Shown here: in pieces, positions 47,313 to 58,527 of the stretch
Layout of the letters: each line of letters begins with the position of its first letter
How positions within the stretch are numbered: the first letter of the stretch is position 1
From: Xylona heveae TC161
Lineage: Eukaryota; Ascomycota; Xylonomycetes; Xylonales; Xylonaceae
Length of the DNA: 64,000 nucleotides
NCBI RefSeq assembly: GCF_001619985.1
Contig: NW_017264197.1
Span: 558,001 to 622,000, forward strand
Reading direction: 5' to 3'
Program-made: the position numbers and the translations under genes
Notes under the pieces: model-generated
What the model saw: only the letters and a program-made list of their open reading frames with translations
Database searches by the model: none
Told to the model about the DNA's origin: nothing

Positions 47313-49243
47313 CTAGCTTGCAGGCGCTGGACTACTCGCTACAGTTTTCTCTTCCTGTGCCCGTCGCACTGCCTGAATCTGAGCAGCCTGATGAGCAGCC
47401 TGCTCCCTACTGTTGCCAATAATCGAAGCTCGATAGCGCATGTTTAATGTATCATACGGATCAACAGCATACGTTGGCTCTTCATCCTCATCGTCGTGAT
47501 CATATTTGAATTTGTCAACGATGCGTTCGTCTATTGCTTCGGTCGACTGAAGACGCATTCCACGACGATCAATCATCAGGCGGCCTCCTCTACCAACACG
47601 ACGTCGGAAGGAAGGTCTACTCTGACAATATCCATCCAGGGAGGGCGACGCATATCTAAAGGTGACGAGACCTTCTCTGCCTGAGTCGTGTATGCCATCG
47701 TCTCCATCAAGATCCATTACTTCAGATGAAACAGATGAGGGTGGTGTAGGAAGGAATTCTGTGATAGCAGTCCGGAATCCTGAGTCGACATTTGGTTCGG
47801 GTGGTGGGGTCAGAGGCCGCCTCGTTAAGTCGATATAGCCTTCATTCCATCTCTGGTGTTGGATAATCTTCGTGTCGATCTCCTTCTGGATCTCATTCTC
47901 TTTCTCGGTCAAGACATCTGATAACAAGACAAGATCTAGCTCGGAAGATCGCCCGTCAGGTCGAGCAGAAAGACGAAGCTGCGTGCTAGCGGGACGCTGC
48001 ATCGGAGTAGCCTCGCTCGTCTTTTTCTTCTGAGGCTGTTGCAAGCACGTTAGCCAGCGTCTATGGAAAGCTTGTTCGAAGAAACCAACCTTTTGGTTGA
48101 CGAGGTCTTCGTCGTCACCTTTGATTCCAAGACTTCTCTTGGCATCTTTGACTTTGGCACGTTGTTCAAAGAGTTGTCTGTCTACGGCCAATATATCTCT
48201 CCTCATTATCTCACGTTGCTTTACCATAGCCACCAGCTGACGAGCATCTTCAAGCTCTTTTCTGAGCCTTTTCAGTTTTTCCGAGCTTTGTGCATCTCTA
48301 CCACGAGTCTTCCTAACTTGTCGCACCTCTCGGCGGCGGAAGCAAACATAGGGATCCGAGTCATCTGTCTCGGCTCCAGTCTCAAACTATTCTTGCCCGT
48401 TAACGCACGCTCTTAATCTGATCTATGTGATAGAACATACCTTGAGACTCGGCATCAGCGTTTTATTACCGCGACGTAATCGCTGACTCTTCCAATGAGG
48501 ATAAATATCTTTTGCAAAAGATCTGGCACTTTCAGAGATTGTTTCATCAAAGAAGCTTTCCATTTCGTCATAAGTCAAGACAGGAGCATTGTCGACCATG
48601 GCAAACGGCTGCTTTGATTGCGCAGTCTGCTCAAAGAAAGTCATGACTTCCTCAAATCGGTCCTCATTGCAAAGTGCCGAGGCAGACTTCTTTTCATTAA
48701 CTGACGACAGAAAGGCGTCATCCTCAGCAGTCATACAATACGCATGTCCATTGCAGTCTTCCACGGTGGAAGAGAAACGAATATACGTCGCCGGTTGTGA
48801 GAACCGGAGAGAATATAATCGTTCATATTGGAGCGAGCTAACGACAGTATCCGGGGTAGGGATGTAAATCTGTGCTACCTTTCCACCAACCGCAGCTGCC
48901 TGTGAAGCGGATATTGCAGCTTGAAGATGGTGCTCCTATTCAAGAGGGGTCAGTATATTTGTTCAGCCTTTAAATGCCCAATTCTCTTGCCCGCAATGAG
49001 TCCAACTCAGACTCATAGAGCAAGCCCCATAGGCACGTGACTTGTCCGGGTACTTAGGAAGAAAAAAGGCACGTGACTCACAGTCTCTTCCGTCTTCTCG
49101 ACACCGGTCTCGACCTTGGGAACATGGCGTTGAGGATCATCATCAATTTTCTCAACTTGATCTTCTCGTAGAACCTGTAGAGTCTGCTTTGTGCTTAATT
49201 TGCGTTGACGGAAACGGGCCCCCGCCACTCCTGCCCGCGTCAT
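47313..49243 (-). CDS. epl1: Enhancer of polycomb-like protein 1 (NuA4 subunit)
   Basis: Four exons, 49243-49082, 48935-48441, 48386-48090 and 48035-47313, give 558 residues. The N-terminus MTRAGVAGARFRQRKLSTKQ and IDDDPQRHVPKVETGVEK belong to the EPcA domain, continued by EHHLQAAISASQAAAVGGKV, QIYIPTPDT and YDEMESFFDETISESARSFA. The region YVCFRRREVRQVRKTRGRDA with the following coiled coil is equally typical. Between DLVNQK and PQKKK I read a 54-base intron (donor GTTGGT, branch-like CTAAC, acceptor CAACAG); it is stop-free, so a continuous reading would insert 18 extra residues. Epl1 anchors Esa1 and Yng2 in the NuA4/Piccolo histone H4 acetyltransferase. Confidence 0.94.
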
Positions 49244-50750
49244 GGATAATGGGGTTGGGTCGGGTGAGGTTGGGTTGGGCGTTTAGCACACGTAGCAGAA
49301 TTTTGTGCACACCCACAACCCCCTGGTCGGCTGTGTCGCGCTGCGCGCCAGATGTGTAAAAATGAACGCGAAAATAATGAAAAATGAAATTCTTAAGGTC
49401 CAAAGGGTCTTTCTCCTGTTTCTCAGTCGACGACCCCTTGAGACGGGCGCCTCACAGCTTGTGCCTTCATGCGAGAGCTTTCCTGTCAAATTTTCTAGAA
49501 GATAACGCCCTTTTGTCTGTTCTTTCGCTGTCGTAAGGCGTGGACTGTTCCCGTTTCTTGATGATGAGGGGAAATTTTTGCACTCGCCTTTTGCCCCTTT
49601 GCTCTCGCAGTTGCTGGCCTTGAGGTCGGGTTGAGGTTGGGAGATTGCGTCGTGCTAATGTCCCCTATTGATCTCAATTGGGTGATTAAGCGAGGCTGAC
49701 GATCAAAGACGACCGGTGTTGGATTAGCGTCATGCTAGGACCCTCTTTAAAGCGGCTCCATATATCAAATGTATTGTATGAATTCGTTACGTCTAAGATT
49801 TCATTCAGTTCAGTGGGGATGCTCTAACAATGTGACTTTTGACACCATAAGAAGTGAATTCGAGCTATTGTGATATTATAAGCTAAGCTATGGCTTTGAT
49901 TCCTTTAAAGACGGATGGTCTGCCCTTCTCACGACTCTGTAAATTGTAAGTGAATTTCCAAGGAGAATCAATAACTATAATAGGACTTTTTACATAGCTT
50001 GTATTGGCAGCTTCGGAACAATAGAACATAGTGGATTATGGATAGTAATTATAGTTAATCGCGATATTTTGAATTGGCCTCACAGTAATTTACTATCATG
50101 AATTCATATCCTTCATCTCTAAAAAATTATTTGCCCTTTTTTTTTTTCCCGTAGAGAATCAGGAACTATTTATTGGCTCAAAAACATACCAATGGACGAA
50201 CCGGCTTGGCTAAAAAACAAGATATTGAATGTGGAGATCGGCGAATCTTTTTTTTTGCATGGCAATAATCACATTTCAGAATGCTTGTCATTTTATACAC
50301 CAAAAGCAATGCCAACAGCCCGGAGTGGAACGACAAACGCGAGCCAGAGTCCACAATCGATTCGTTTCGCTGCCGCAGTGATCACTTCTCTAGGATTAAA
50401 ATTTGTAAATGATGACCGCAGCTAATTTGACTCCTTTTCTTTTCTCCGTGATGCTGGGCCTTTCTCCATTTTGCGTAGTTCATTCACTTCATGCCAAGGA
50501 GGGTTGTGGGAAGTTAAAAGGCGAGTAGACATAGATAGGATGACGGAAAGTCAGGTTTACATATCCGAAACTTTGACCTCTAACGCCCTACTAGAAAAGA
50601 GAAGAAAGTTTTAAAATACAAGCATCATCATCCAGCTTCCTCGAATAGATGGATAATAATCCGGCGAAAAATGAAAAATTTCAAGGCAAAGCTTTTTTTA
50701 GAGAACTCATGTACACAACCAAACCATAGGCGCCAATGAATAACCAGCAT
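49244..50750. other. Intergenic, 1.5 kb, EPL1 promoter and CBF5 3' end
   Basis: AT-rich, especially 49760-50160, with a T-run at about 50138-50147. A 77-codon frame at 50192-50425 on the plus strand has an ATG but no recognisable family and is not called. The part near 49244-49300 should hold the EPL1 promoter. Confidence 0.45.
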
Positions 50751-52455
50751 TTAGTCACTCTCATTGTCTGATTCAGCCTTCTTCGATCGTCTCTTTTCTT
50801 TCTTCTCCTTCTTCTCTTGCTTCTTTCGCTTCCGCTCGGCCTTCTCTTCAGGAGTCTCGCCATCATGGCGCTTTCTCTTCTTGGTTTCACCGTCTTCACC
50901 ATCCTTCATGGGAGTATCGGCAGTGGTGGGAACGTCTCCCGGCACGGGGCCTTCGGCGGGAACCGGGGGAACAGGGGGTGCGTTAAGAACGTCACTCTTC
51001 GAAGTAGTCTCGGACACGGGCTGAGCTGCCGCAGATTCACCCAGAGGCAAGTTGAAATCCTTGTATTCTTGTTGCCACTTGGCAGGGGTGGCTTCGTTTG
51101 GCCTACCATATTTCTGCTCCAAATTAGCATATACGGTCTGCGCGCTTTGCCGAACAACTCACATCAAGTTTTCCATCAGATTTCAATTTCTTCTTCTCCA
51201 GGGCAATGGGACCAAGACCCCATCTTCTCGGATACAAATCACGTTCCATGATGCAACGCTTGACCTTAGCCACGACACCGTGGTCACAAGAGGAGAGCTC
51301 GACTGTGGACATTTGTGCGATAGCGATGGCGATAGCCTCTCCCTTGGTGGTCATAAGGACGACTTCCTCATAGACTTCAATGCCGGCCTCTATGGAACGA
51401 ATAAGCGCCACGCCAGAAAGGAAACAAGGTGACTAGACTTACCATATCTCAACAAACCAGGAATCATCAATTTAGCACCATAGCAGACCGCATTGACAGC
51501 GCTGTCTTTGACAACTATCCGCTTGTAGGAGGTAAGAAGACTCTCCAAAGGCTGAATAACTGTTCGCAAGTATGACTCGTCACGAGTGTTATCTTGCATC
51601 CATTGTGCATCAAGCACATCGTGGAGAGTAACCATGTCGCTATTTTCGTCCATGGCACCACTTCGAACACGTCGTAGCTCCTGCATATGGGCGCCAACAC
51701 CAAGCAACAGACCGAGATGCACGCAAAGAGTACGAATATAGGTGCCAGCCTCGCAGCTGACCCAGAAAACACCCAGATGTCTCTCATTGTCAAACTCATA
51801 GAGCTTGCTTTCATGAATCGTACGAATACGAAGTTGTCGCTTGACGGCGGAAATCAATGGCGGACGCTGAAACAAAGCACCTGTGAGTGTCTCCAATGCT
51901 CTGGCAAACTGCGCCTCTCCACCAGGAATCTTGTCATGCAGTCTGATCACGCAGACATACTCCTTTCCGGCACCCTGCTGGGACTTGACAAGACGCGTGG
52001 CGCGATCCAAGCAAACGATCAAACAACCAGTAACCTTGGGATCAAGGGTGCCGCTGTGACCAGTCTTTTCTAACCTGCTTGATGTCAGGAAGCTGGCGTA
52101 CCGGGATAATTATAACGAAATACACACCGAAGAATACGTTTAATCCAGGACACGACTTCATGACTGGAAGGATTAGATGGCTTGTCAAGGTTGATCACAC
52201 CAGAGCGGATGTAGGTTTGCAAGTCACGCTTGTAAGGCGTGCAGCCGCAAGGAATTGGAGTAAAATGACCGGTGCGCACAAGAACTTTCCAAAAAAATGT
52301 TAGCGAAAGAAAAATCCCAGTTATTCTTCGACAGGATCCATACGCTTTTCATAATTCTTTAGTAGCAATGGCCAGGACGCCGAATCGATTGTGGGCGTGA
52401 TAGCCTCCGGCTTGATGGAATAATCCACCTCGGTGTTGGCAGGTACGAGCGCCAT
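50751..52455 (-). CDS. cbf5: H/ACA RNP pseudouridine synthase Cbf5 (dyskerin)
   Basis: Five exons, 52455-52344, 52284-52128, 52074-51443, 51389-51163 and 51113-50751, give 496 residues. The dyskerin-like N-terminus ([20 protein letters not shown]) joins [20 protein letters not shown]. The TruB catalytic motif is [19 protein letters not shown], with the catalytic Asp in TLDP. Further blocks are [40 protein letters not shown] and [20 protein letters not shown]. The PUA domain follows around residues 290-365 ([20 protein letters not shown], then [20 protein letters not shown]). The tail is the usual lysine/glutamate-rich nucleolar signal. Cbf5 makes pseudouridines in rRNA and snRNA guided by H/ACA RNAs. 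Confidence 0.97.
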
Positions 52456-52884
52456 CTTTAAAAAGTGGGTGTGGATTAAGCAAAAGGAGCAAATCTCACT
52501 CCTTAATACTCAATATTGTGCGTCTAGACGGTCGAAGAAACCACGACTGGCGCACTCCTTTGACGTTTGTCGCTTGGAGTTTTCTTCCCTCGAAATTTCA
52601 TAATGTGCGAAGGCGCTAACGAGAGCTTCCGCAAACCACGTGACCGACTTACCTTAAATGGTAATCCGGCACTGTGCCGGAACACAAACTACTTGGAGAA
52701 AATGCAGAAATGGTTTCGTTGCGAAGTGGAAATTTCAGCGAGGAGATTCATTCAACTATAGATGTATTAATAGCAGATCCCTATTAGGCCGCTATACGAA
52801 AATTTACATTTTCACTGGAGATTATCTAGTTATGCTTCTGGAGCCTGTCAGACAACATATCAATTGTTGTAATTCAGACAAACT
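52456..52884. other. Intergenic, derlin 3' end to CBF5 start
   Basis: 429 bases between two minus-strand genes, holding the CBF5 promoter. No coding segment recognised. Confidence 0.45.
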
Positions 52885-54351
52885 TTAGTCTCCACCTAAA
52901 CGCCGTCCTTGTCCGCGAGTGCCCCAGAGATTCGAGATTCCGCTGGAGCTACCACGGCTTGATTGCTGAGTGGTTCTTGGATTCCACGCTGTGCCATACG
53001 GTCTCGACTGAGGACCTGGACGTTCGAACCATCGCCTCACAAAATTTGGAGTTTGTATGTAATTTCGCCCACCTCCAAACGCCGGCCAGATGCGAGTCAA
53101 GAAATCATACAGATGAGCAGCAAAAATGCCTGTGCTCTGCTCAATAGCGGCCTGACTGCCTCCCATGATGAAAGTCAAGAGCAGAATCGCATACGGTAGC
53201 CATTCAATGGGTATGGTGATTACGAAAAGAGTAGCCTTTCGACCCCGATTCTCTTGCGCATGAGTATAAACAAGAGCCATCACGAGCGCTATGTGGTGTG
53301 AGCTAAAATATGGAAGCGTTTGCGCGAGGGAATACCTGAAGTAAAGATCATGCCGCCGAGGACACCGCCGTTGGCAACCTTTTCATATATCAGCGACGTC
53401 AGGGTGCTTGTTCAGAAATAAACGAAAGAAATTGAACATAAATTTGAAATTCCACATAAAGAGGTAAACAAAATAGGATTCACAGTGAACCTTTTTTTTT
53501 CAAATTTGCAAAATGAGTATTGATTGGGAAATGTAATAACATAAGACATCATTAACATCGGCGACTCTGCCCTGCCACCGAAATGACAAAATCTTGCTTG
53601 ATAAATGTAGGGAGTCACAACCACCAAGCGCGTACGGAAAAAGAGCGCGTCGGTTTTCTCTAAGACTTTCCCACCATGCTCACACCGCGCACAGATCCTA
53701 AAGGATTGATTGCGAATGATGAATCTGTGCGAAGTGCAAGGGTAATCTTCCTCGTTTCCAGGAACCGCTGCAGCTATATTGAGGCTGGGCGGGCAGATAT
53801 ACGAGGTGAAATGCAAAGAAATCAACGAAAAACAAGGGCCCTTGTGCCAGCTTTTTGAAAATAGAACAAAGGGGGAAAGCAAACTAAATAAACCACCTAC
53901 TAGTATGAAGAGACAGACGAAGACGACATATGTAAAGAAATCACCAGGTTGATTCAATCGAGCTGACTGTGTCTCTAGCCAGCTGCCATTGGTATATACT
54001 GCATGTCCATCAGATCTGCTATAAGCATGTTTGTCTGCGGCGCATACTGAAATATGTATCAAGCAAGATTCCCAGTCCAGGTCCAGTGATCAGGAAAGCT
54101 GTAAAAGGCCTCCAGAGCTGAGGGGGAAATTTCATGACCCACGGCCGATAGAAAATGACATGCTGTATTGGTAGTAGTCTAGCGTGTACGAGCACAGAAA
54201 CGGCAAGCAATGCTGCTGCAAGAGTCCTACAAAATTAGCTATGAGCCGCTGGTTGAGCTTTGATGAGCAATTGGGATCCCCTGCTCCAGCATTAGGGAGT
54301 GCATCACTCGGAATACCTTGAGACGGGCGGTGCCGCCCAGAAGATGTCCAT
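52885..54351 (-). CDS. Derlin-family ER membrane protein (Dfm1/DerA type)
   Basis: Five exons, 54351-54317, 54226-54048, 53998-53901, 53378-53336 and 53288-52885, give 252 residues. It starts MDIFWAAPPVSRTLAAALLA and continues HVIFYRPWVMKFPPQLWRPF with the conserved WR, then TNGSWLETQSARLNQPGDFF, LVANGGVLGGMIFTSALVMA with the GxxxG, and AAHLYDFLTRIWPAFGGGRN. Six hydrophobic segments fit the rhomboid-like pseudoprotease fold. The C-terminus RGQGRRLGGD is an SHP box that binds Cdc48/p97, pointing to Dfm1 rather than Der1. It acts in ER-associated degradation. The third intron is 522 bases, several times longer than any other in the window, and exon 4 is only 43 bases. Confidence 0.9.
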
Positions 54352-54713
54352 CTTGAATCCTTCAACTAAGGAAAGGCAGCGAACGCATCTAGAAACTCCT
54401 AATTGGAAGGAAGATACGGAAGAGAAAAAAACCAGTAGTCGTGCCAAAGGTTAGTTGACACGCAGCTCTTTAAGTACTTTGGAGAATCTCGTGTGTTGCG
54501 CTAGGACCTCAAGCGGAAGTGCAAGCGAGAGTGCTCCACGCCGATGACGGCGGAAAGTTTGAGCAGCCCCACCATTGGTGACTGATTGAGTCACTGAGAT
54601 TGATAATAACTTGTGGAGACAAGAACGCAAAGATATCCGCCTTGACTCCCTCATCTTCAGACAACTTGATTGAATTTAGCTCTAAGAAACGGTTTTACGC
54701 CTATATTTCAAAA
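54352..54713. promoter_or_regulatory. Shared promoter region, derlin and LYS9
   Basis: 362 bases between divergent start codons. A TGAGTCA element (gattgagtcactgag) lies at about 54584-54598, on the LYS9 side; that is the Gcn4/CpcA consensus, fitting an amino-acid synthesis gene. A second TGAC-type near match (gtgactgattgag) overlaps it. Confidence 0.55.
54589..54595. promoter_or_regulatory. Gcn4/CpcA-type site (TGAGTCA)
   Basis: The perfect palindromic core TGAGTCA occurs about 120 bases upstream of the LYS9 start codon. Gcn4/CpcA is the general amino acid control activator and lysine genes are among its targets in yeast and Aspergillus. Use in this organism is inferred. Confidence 0.55.
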
Positions 54714-56320
54714 ATGGTCTCACAAAAGTAAGAGTTGATGATTTCACAAATAGAGTCTCTGTCATGAGCAGTCTAACGAATGACGAATAGGGCTCTCCTG
54801 CTCGGAGCAGGCTTCGTTACCCGTCCTACTGTTGATGTGCTCAGCAAGGCTGGAATTGAGGTCACAGTTGGTAAGTTGACTGGATTTATAGCTTGAGTGC
54901 TATCTCGGGTCACTGTCAAAAGTATTCAATCTAATGTGGGAAATAGCTTGTCGGACTCTGCAAAGTGCCAAGAAGCTCTCTGAGGGCATTGCGAATACCC
55001 GCCCAATCTCTCTCGATGTGACCAATGCAGACGCCCTCGACGCTGAAGTCGGTAAAGCGGATGTTGTTATTAGCTTGATCCCTTATACCTTCCATGCCAC
55101 TGTTATTAAATCCGCCATCCGCAAAAAGACCAACGTGGTAACCACTAGCTATGTATCGCCTGCAATGATGGAGCTTGATCAAGCTGCCAAGGAGGCAGGC
55201 ATTACAGTCATGAATGAGATTGGCCTTGATCCCGGTATCGACCACTTGTATGCCATCAAGGTCATCGATGAGGTCCACCAAGCTGGTGGAAAGATCAAGA
55301 GCTTCCTTTCATACTGCGGTGGACTCCCAGCACCCGAAGCTTCAGACAACCCCCTAGGATATAAATTCTCCTGGTCGTCGCGCGGTGTTCTTTTGGCTCT
55401 GGCAAACCCTGCCAAGTACTGGAAGGATGGCAAGATTCAGGATGTTGCTGGGCCCGAGCTCATGGCCGAAGCCAAGCCTTACTTCATCTATCCCGGTTAT
55501 GCCTTTGTCGCGTACCCTAACCGAGACTCAACGCCCTATAAGGAGAGATACAGCATCCCTGAAGCTGATACCATCGTTCGGGGAACTTTGAGATATCAGG
55601 GCTTTCCTGAGTTCATTAAGGCCCTCGTTGATATCGGTTTCTTGAGTGAGGAGACTCTCGATTTCCTCAAGCCGTCGGATAAGCCTTTGAGCTGGAAGGA
55701 CGCAACCCAGAAGATTCTTAATGCTTCTTCTCACAAGGAATCGTGAGTTTTCTGGACACAATATGTAGTTCCTGAACTAATTTTGCTTTAGCGACCTTGT
55801 CTGGGCAATTTCGTCCAAGACCAACTTTGGCGATACCGCTCAAAAGGAGCGCGTTCTGGCAGGCCTGCGATGGATCGGTCTGTTCTCCGATGCCCCCATT
55901 ACTCCTAGGGCAACACCACTAGACACTCTTTGCGCGTCGCTTGAAGAGAAGATGCAGTATGAACCTGGTGAGCGAGACATGGTCATGCTTCAACACAGGT
56001 TCGAAATCGAGAACAAAGATGGCTCAAAGGTATGTGACTTCATTGAAGATGGCATTTATATATCAAGCTTTATAGTGGCTGATAAATCACGCTAGGAAAC
56101 GCGAACCTCCACTCTTGTAGAGTATGGCGACCCCAAGGGCTACTCCGCGATGGCCAAGTTGGTGGGCATTCCCTGCGGTGTCGCTGTCAAGCAGGTTCTC
56201 AATGGAACTATCTCCGAGAAGGGTATACTTGCACCCATGACGACAAAGATCAATACTCCTTTGATGAAGGAGCTGAAGGAGGAATATGGCATTGAATGCA
56301 AGGAGAAGGTGATTGCATAA
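54714..56320 (+). CDS. lys9: Saccharopine dehydrogenase (NADP+, L-glutamate-forming), Lys9
   Basis: Five exons, 54714-54727, 54791-54870, 54947-55742, 55792-56029 and 56096-56320, give 450 residues, as in yeast. The first exon has only 14 coding bases (MVSQ plus two bases). The Rossmann start is KALLLGAGFVTRPTVDVLSK, with GxG. Further blocks are ADVVISLIPYTFHATVIKSA, TTSYVSPAMMELDQAAKEAG, NEIGLDPGIDHLYAIKVIDE, SYCGGLPAPEASDNPLGYKF and SWSSRGVLLALANPAKYW, all typical. The tail reads MAKLVGIPCGVAVKQVLNGT. The enzyme joins glutamate and aminoadipate semialdehyde into saccharopine in the fungal alpha-aminoadipate lysine pathway, in the cytosol. A TGAGTCA site upstream fits general amino acid control. 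Confidence 0.97.
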
Positions 56321-56511
56321 ATAGCCATAATTGCGTCTCAAGAACTGGCTAGATCCTAGTCCATGGATGAGTCTGTAGAACAAAAGACGAAACCAGAGAG
56401 CGCAAGTCTCCCGCATTCGATGTCTCAAATGCTCTGTATCGTCCATTGATGGGTTGAAATGTGAGAACTGTTGTAGTTTATAAATTCCCCACTGTAGCGA
56501 CAGCGTTCCTT

Positions 56512-57572
56512 TCAGGCTATCCGCTGTTTCTTTACACCCGCCGAACCATTAATCTCTCGATGACGTTTTCGTTCGAGTTCCTCCTTCATAATTCTCTCAG
56601 CTTGGCTGATGGGTTTCTTTGGCGCCTCTTTATTCCTAACGGCCTTGCTGCTCAGCGCGTTCTGTTTCGAGGCCAAAGCAAAGACGTTCTTTGGTTTATT
56701 GGATCCGAACTTTAGGGAAACCTTCTCAGGAGCTGGAGACGCAGCTGCGCTGGTAACTGGCGAATTGCCGATGCTATTATCTGCATTTCTGTCTTGCATC
56801 GTGGTGGCGGGTTCGCGCAATTCAACTTCAGTGTTCTCTTCCGAGGGACTTTTCGATGTCGACAAAGGCTTGCTGAAATTGAGCTTAATTTTCGCCCCTT
56901 CTTCACGTTGCAGAGCTTTCGGCTGGTCATTAGTCGCTTGATCAGGCCGTTTTGCTTCGGCATCAGCTTTGGCTCTTTCAACCTGCTCTTGAATTAATTT
57001 TTGCTCCCTCTCTTCATCGCCCTTATCCTGCCTCTCCTTCTTCCTGATCGCATCTTGCCGCCTAAGCGCCTCTGGACTATTGTCGATCCAGGCAATGTGC
57101 AAGCCTTTTTCCGTTTCCTCCACTCTGCAATGGCCTTCCCGGCCGAGAAACTTGGCAAATTCAGAGAGTGAAGGCCATTTCGTGGCATTCATATGTATAT
57201 GTTCCTTGTTCGCAATGTATTCTTGATAAAAATGATTGACATGGACACCCTTTTCGCCATGTGATGTTTTAAGAAGTTGCAAAAAGTCCCGAAGAAAGTC
57301 GTTGCTGTAGCTTTGGATGTGCTTATTCGGATCTTCGCCGATGAGCAGCATCTGCCGAACATGCGACTCTGATTGCGTATGACATTTGAAGCCGTTTTCG
57401 TCTCTCATCTGACGTTCGCATACCTGTCACAAGATCCAGTAAGCCAGGCAGGTCAAACACGGAAGAGTTGAAAGTAAGTATTTACCTGACAGTACCAACG
57501 CAACCGTTGGAGACCCTTTGACTTCAGCTTATTGTTCAAATGCTTTGTAGAACCAACCTCCGCGCGGGGCAT
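56512..57572 (-). CDS. Kin17/Rts2-like DNA/RNA-binding zinc finger protein
   Basis: Two exons, 57572-57486 and 57423-56512, give 332 residues. It starts MPRAEVGSTKHLNNKLKSKG then LQRLRWYCQ|VCERQMRDENG FKCH, a C2H2 finger formed across the intron with Cys-x2-Cys and His-x5-His. The winged-helix Kin17 domain follows: FLQLLKTSHGEKGVHVNHFY, QEYIANKEHIHMNATKWPSL and EFAKFLGREGHCRVEETEKG, then WIDNSPEALRRQDAIRKKER. The second half is a charged coiled-coil-like and disordered tail (EREQKLIQEQVERAKADAEA) ending GSAGVKKQRIA. The C-terminal tandem SH3-like part of animal Kin17 is absent, as in most fungi. The family takes part in DNA replication, repair and pre-mRNA processing in the nucleus. Confidence 0.92.
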
Positions 57573-58392
57573 GATGAATGCAAATTTGACTGTGAGATTG
57601 ATGTGAATTCAAATGACAGTTCTCCGGTTTAATATGAGGTTGGAAAGAGTGGCATGGCGGATAACTTAACAATTCGCAGATCATTGTACTGGCTGTGTTG
57701 AATACGGGTGGTGGCAACGACCAGTTTATATTAGTCAGCTTTCGCGCGCTTAAGATTCCCAAGAATCTCTTGGATGAATTGCACTTAGACGCGTGGACTG
57801 AGGATCATACACGTGCAAATCCCTGAATGCGAAAATCTATAGATGAATTTACCTAATAATACTTGTACACATCTCTCTCTCCTTCGATCGCGGCAACTAC
57901 GCACTGTTCGATGGCTTCCATAGCGGAGGGTTTCCCCAATCGAGGCCGCTGAACGTCTTCTGATATGCGAGAGGTTCAACTTCTAATCGTCGTAGATACC
58001 ACTCATAACAAGCTCAAATTCCACTCTTGAAGATGAAATTCGACGCTGAATCAAGGGTACCTATTCAATATAAGGATGATTGTTTCCTACCCTCATAGCA
58101 GTACTAAATCGTGATGAGGGGGAGGATGAAGAAGATAGAATGTTTGAGTCCAAAAATGAGAATACATTGTGACACCATAAAGCTGCCATAATGTACGTGG
58201 AGTCATCATATGAATTCCTTCATTGTCGATTCAATTTATCCGCGCTGGTTGAAAAAGGAGTGGATGAATGATATATCAAAAACGAAGATATACTGTACCA
58301 GCTTAGATAAAAATGTCAGGTAGTTACCCTTGGTAGTAGTTAACTGTCAGTATGATTGTTGAGCTAAATAGGTTCCCGAGCGAGGGTCCTTT

Positions 58393-58421
58393 TGGCGATC
58401 GGCGGGTCCGCTGATCCGCCA
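58393..58421. repeat. Imperfect palindrome TGGCGATCGGCGG...CCGCTGATCCGCCA
   Basis: A 29-base inverted repeat whose arms match except for one gap and one mismatch. It contains CGGGTCCG. A small second hairpin (agcgactttcgct) follows at about 58425-58437. Confidence 0.7.
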
Positions 58422-58514
58422 GCTAGCGACTTTCGCTGGATAAACATTTAAGTTACTTTTAGAGTTAGGAGTTATTGTAACTTCATATCCATTACAGTAC
58501 TAGATAACACCCAC

Positions 58515-58527
58515 GGCGGATTCCGCC
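58515..58527. repeat. Palindrome GGCGGATTCCGCC
   Basis: A 13-base palindrome with the CGG-N3-CCG layout typical of Zn2Cys6 factor sites. It shares GGCGGAT with the inverted arm of the repeat at 58393. Confidence 0.7.

Noticed and set aside
50192-50425. 77-codon plus-strand frame in the EPL1-CBF5 interval
   Set aside because: It starts with ATG but has no family likeness, no splice partners and an AT-rich setting.
53412-53900. Separate minus-strand gene or zinc-binding protein inside the derlin intron
   Set aside because: The frame is continuous with derlin exon 3, has no start of its own and no recognisable domain; I keep it only as a possible retained intron.
57785-57979. Basic minus-strand frame upstream of the Kin17-like gene
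   Set aside because: Arg/Ser-rich by composition only, no homology and no supported splice partner.
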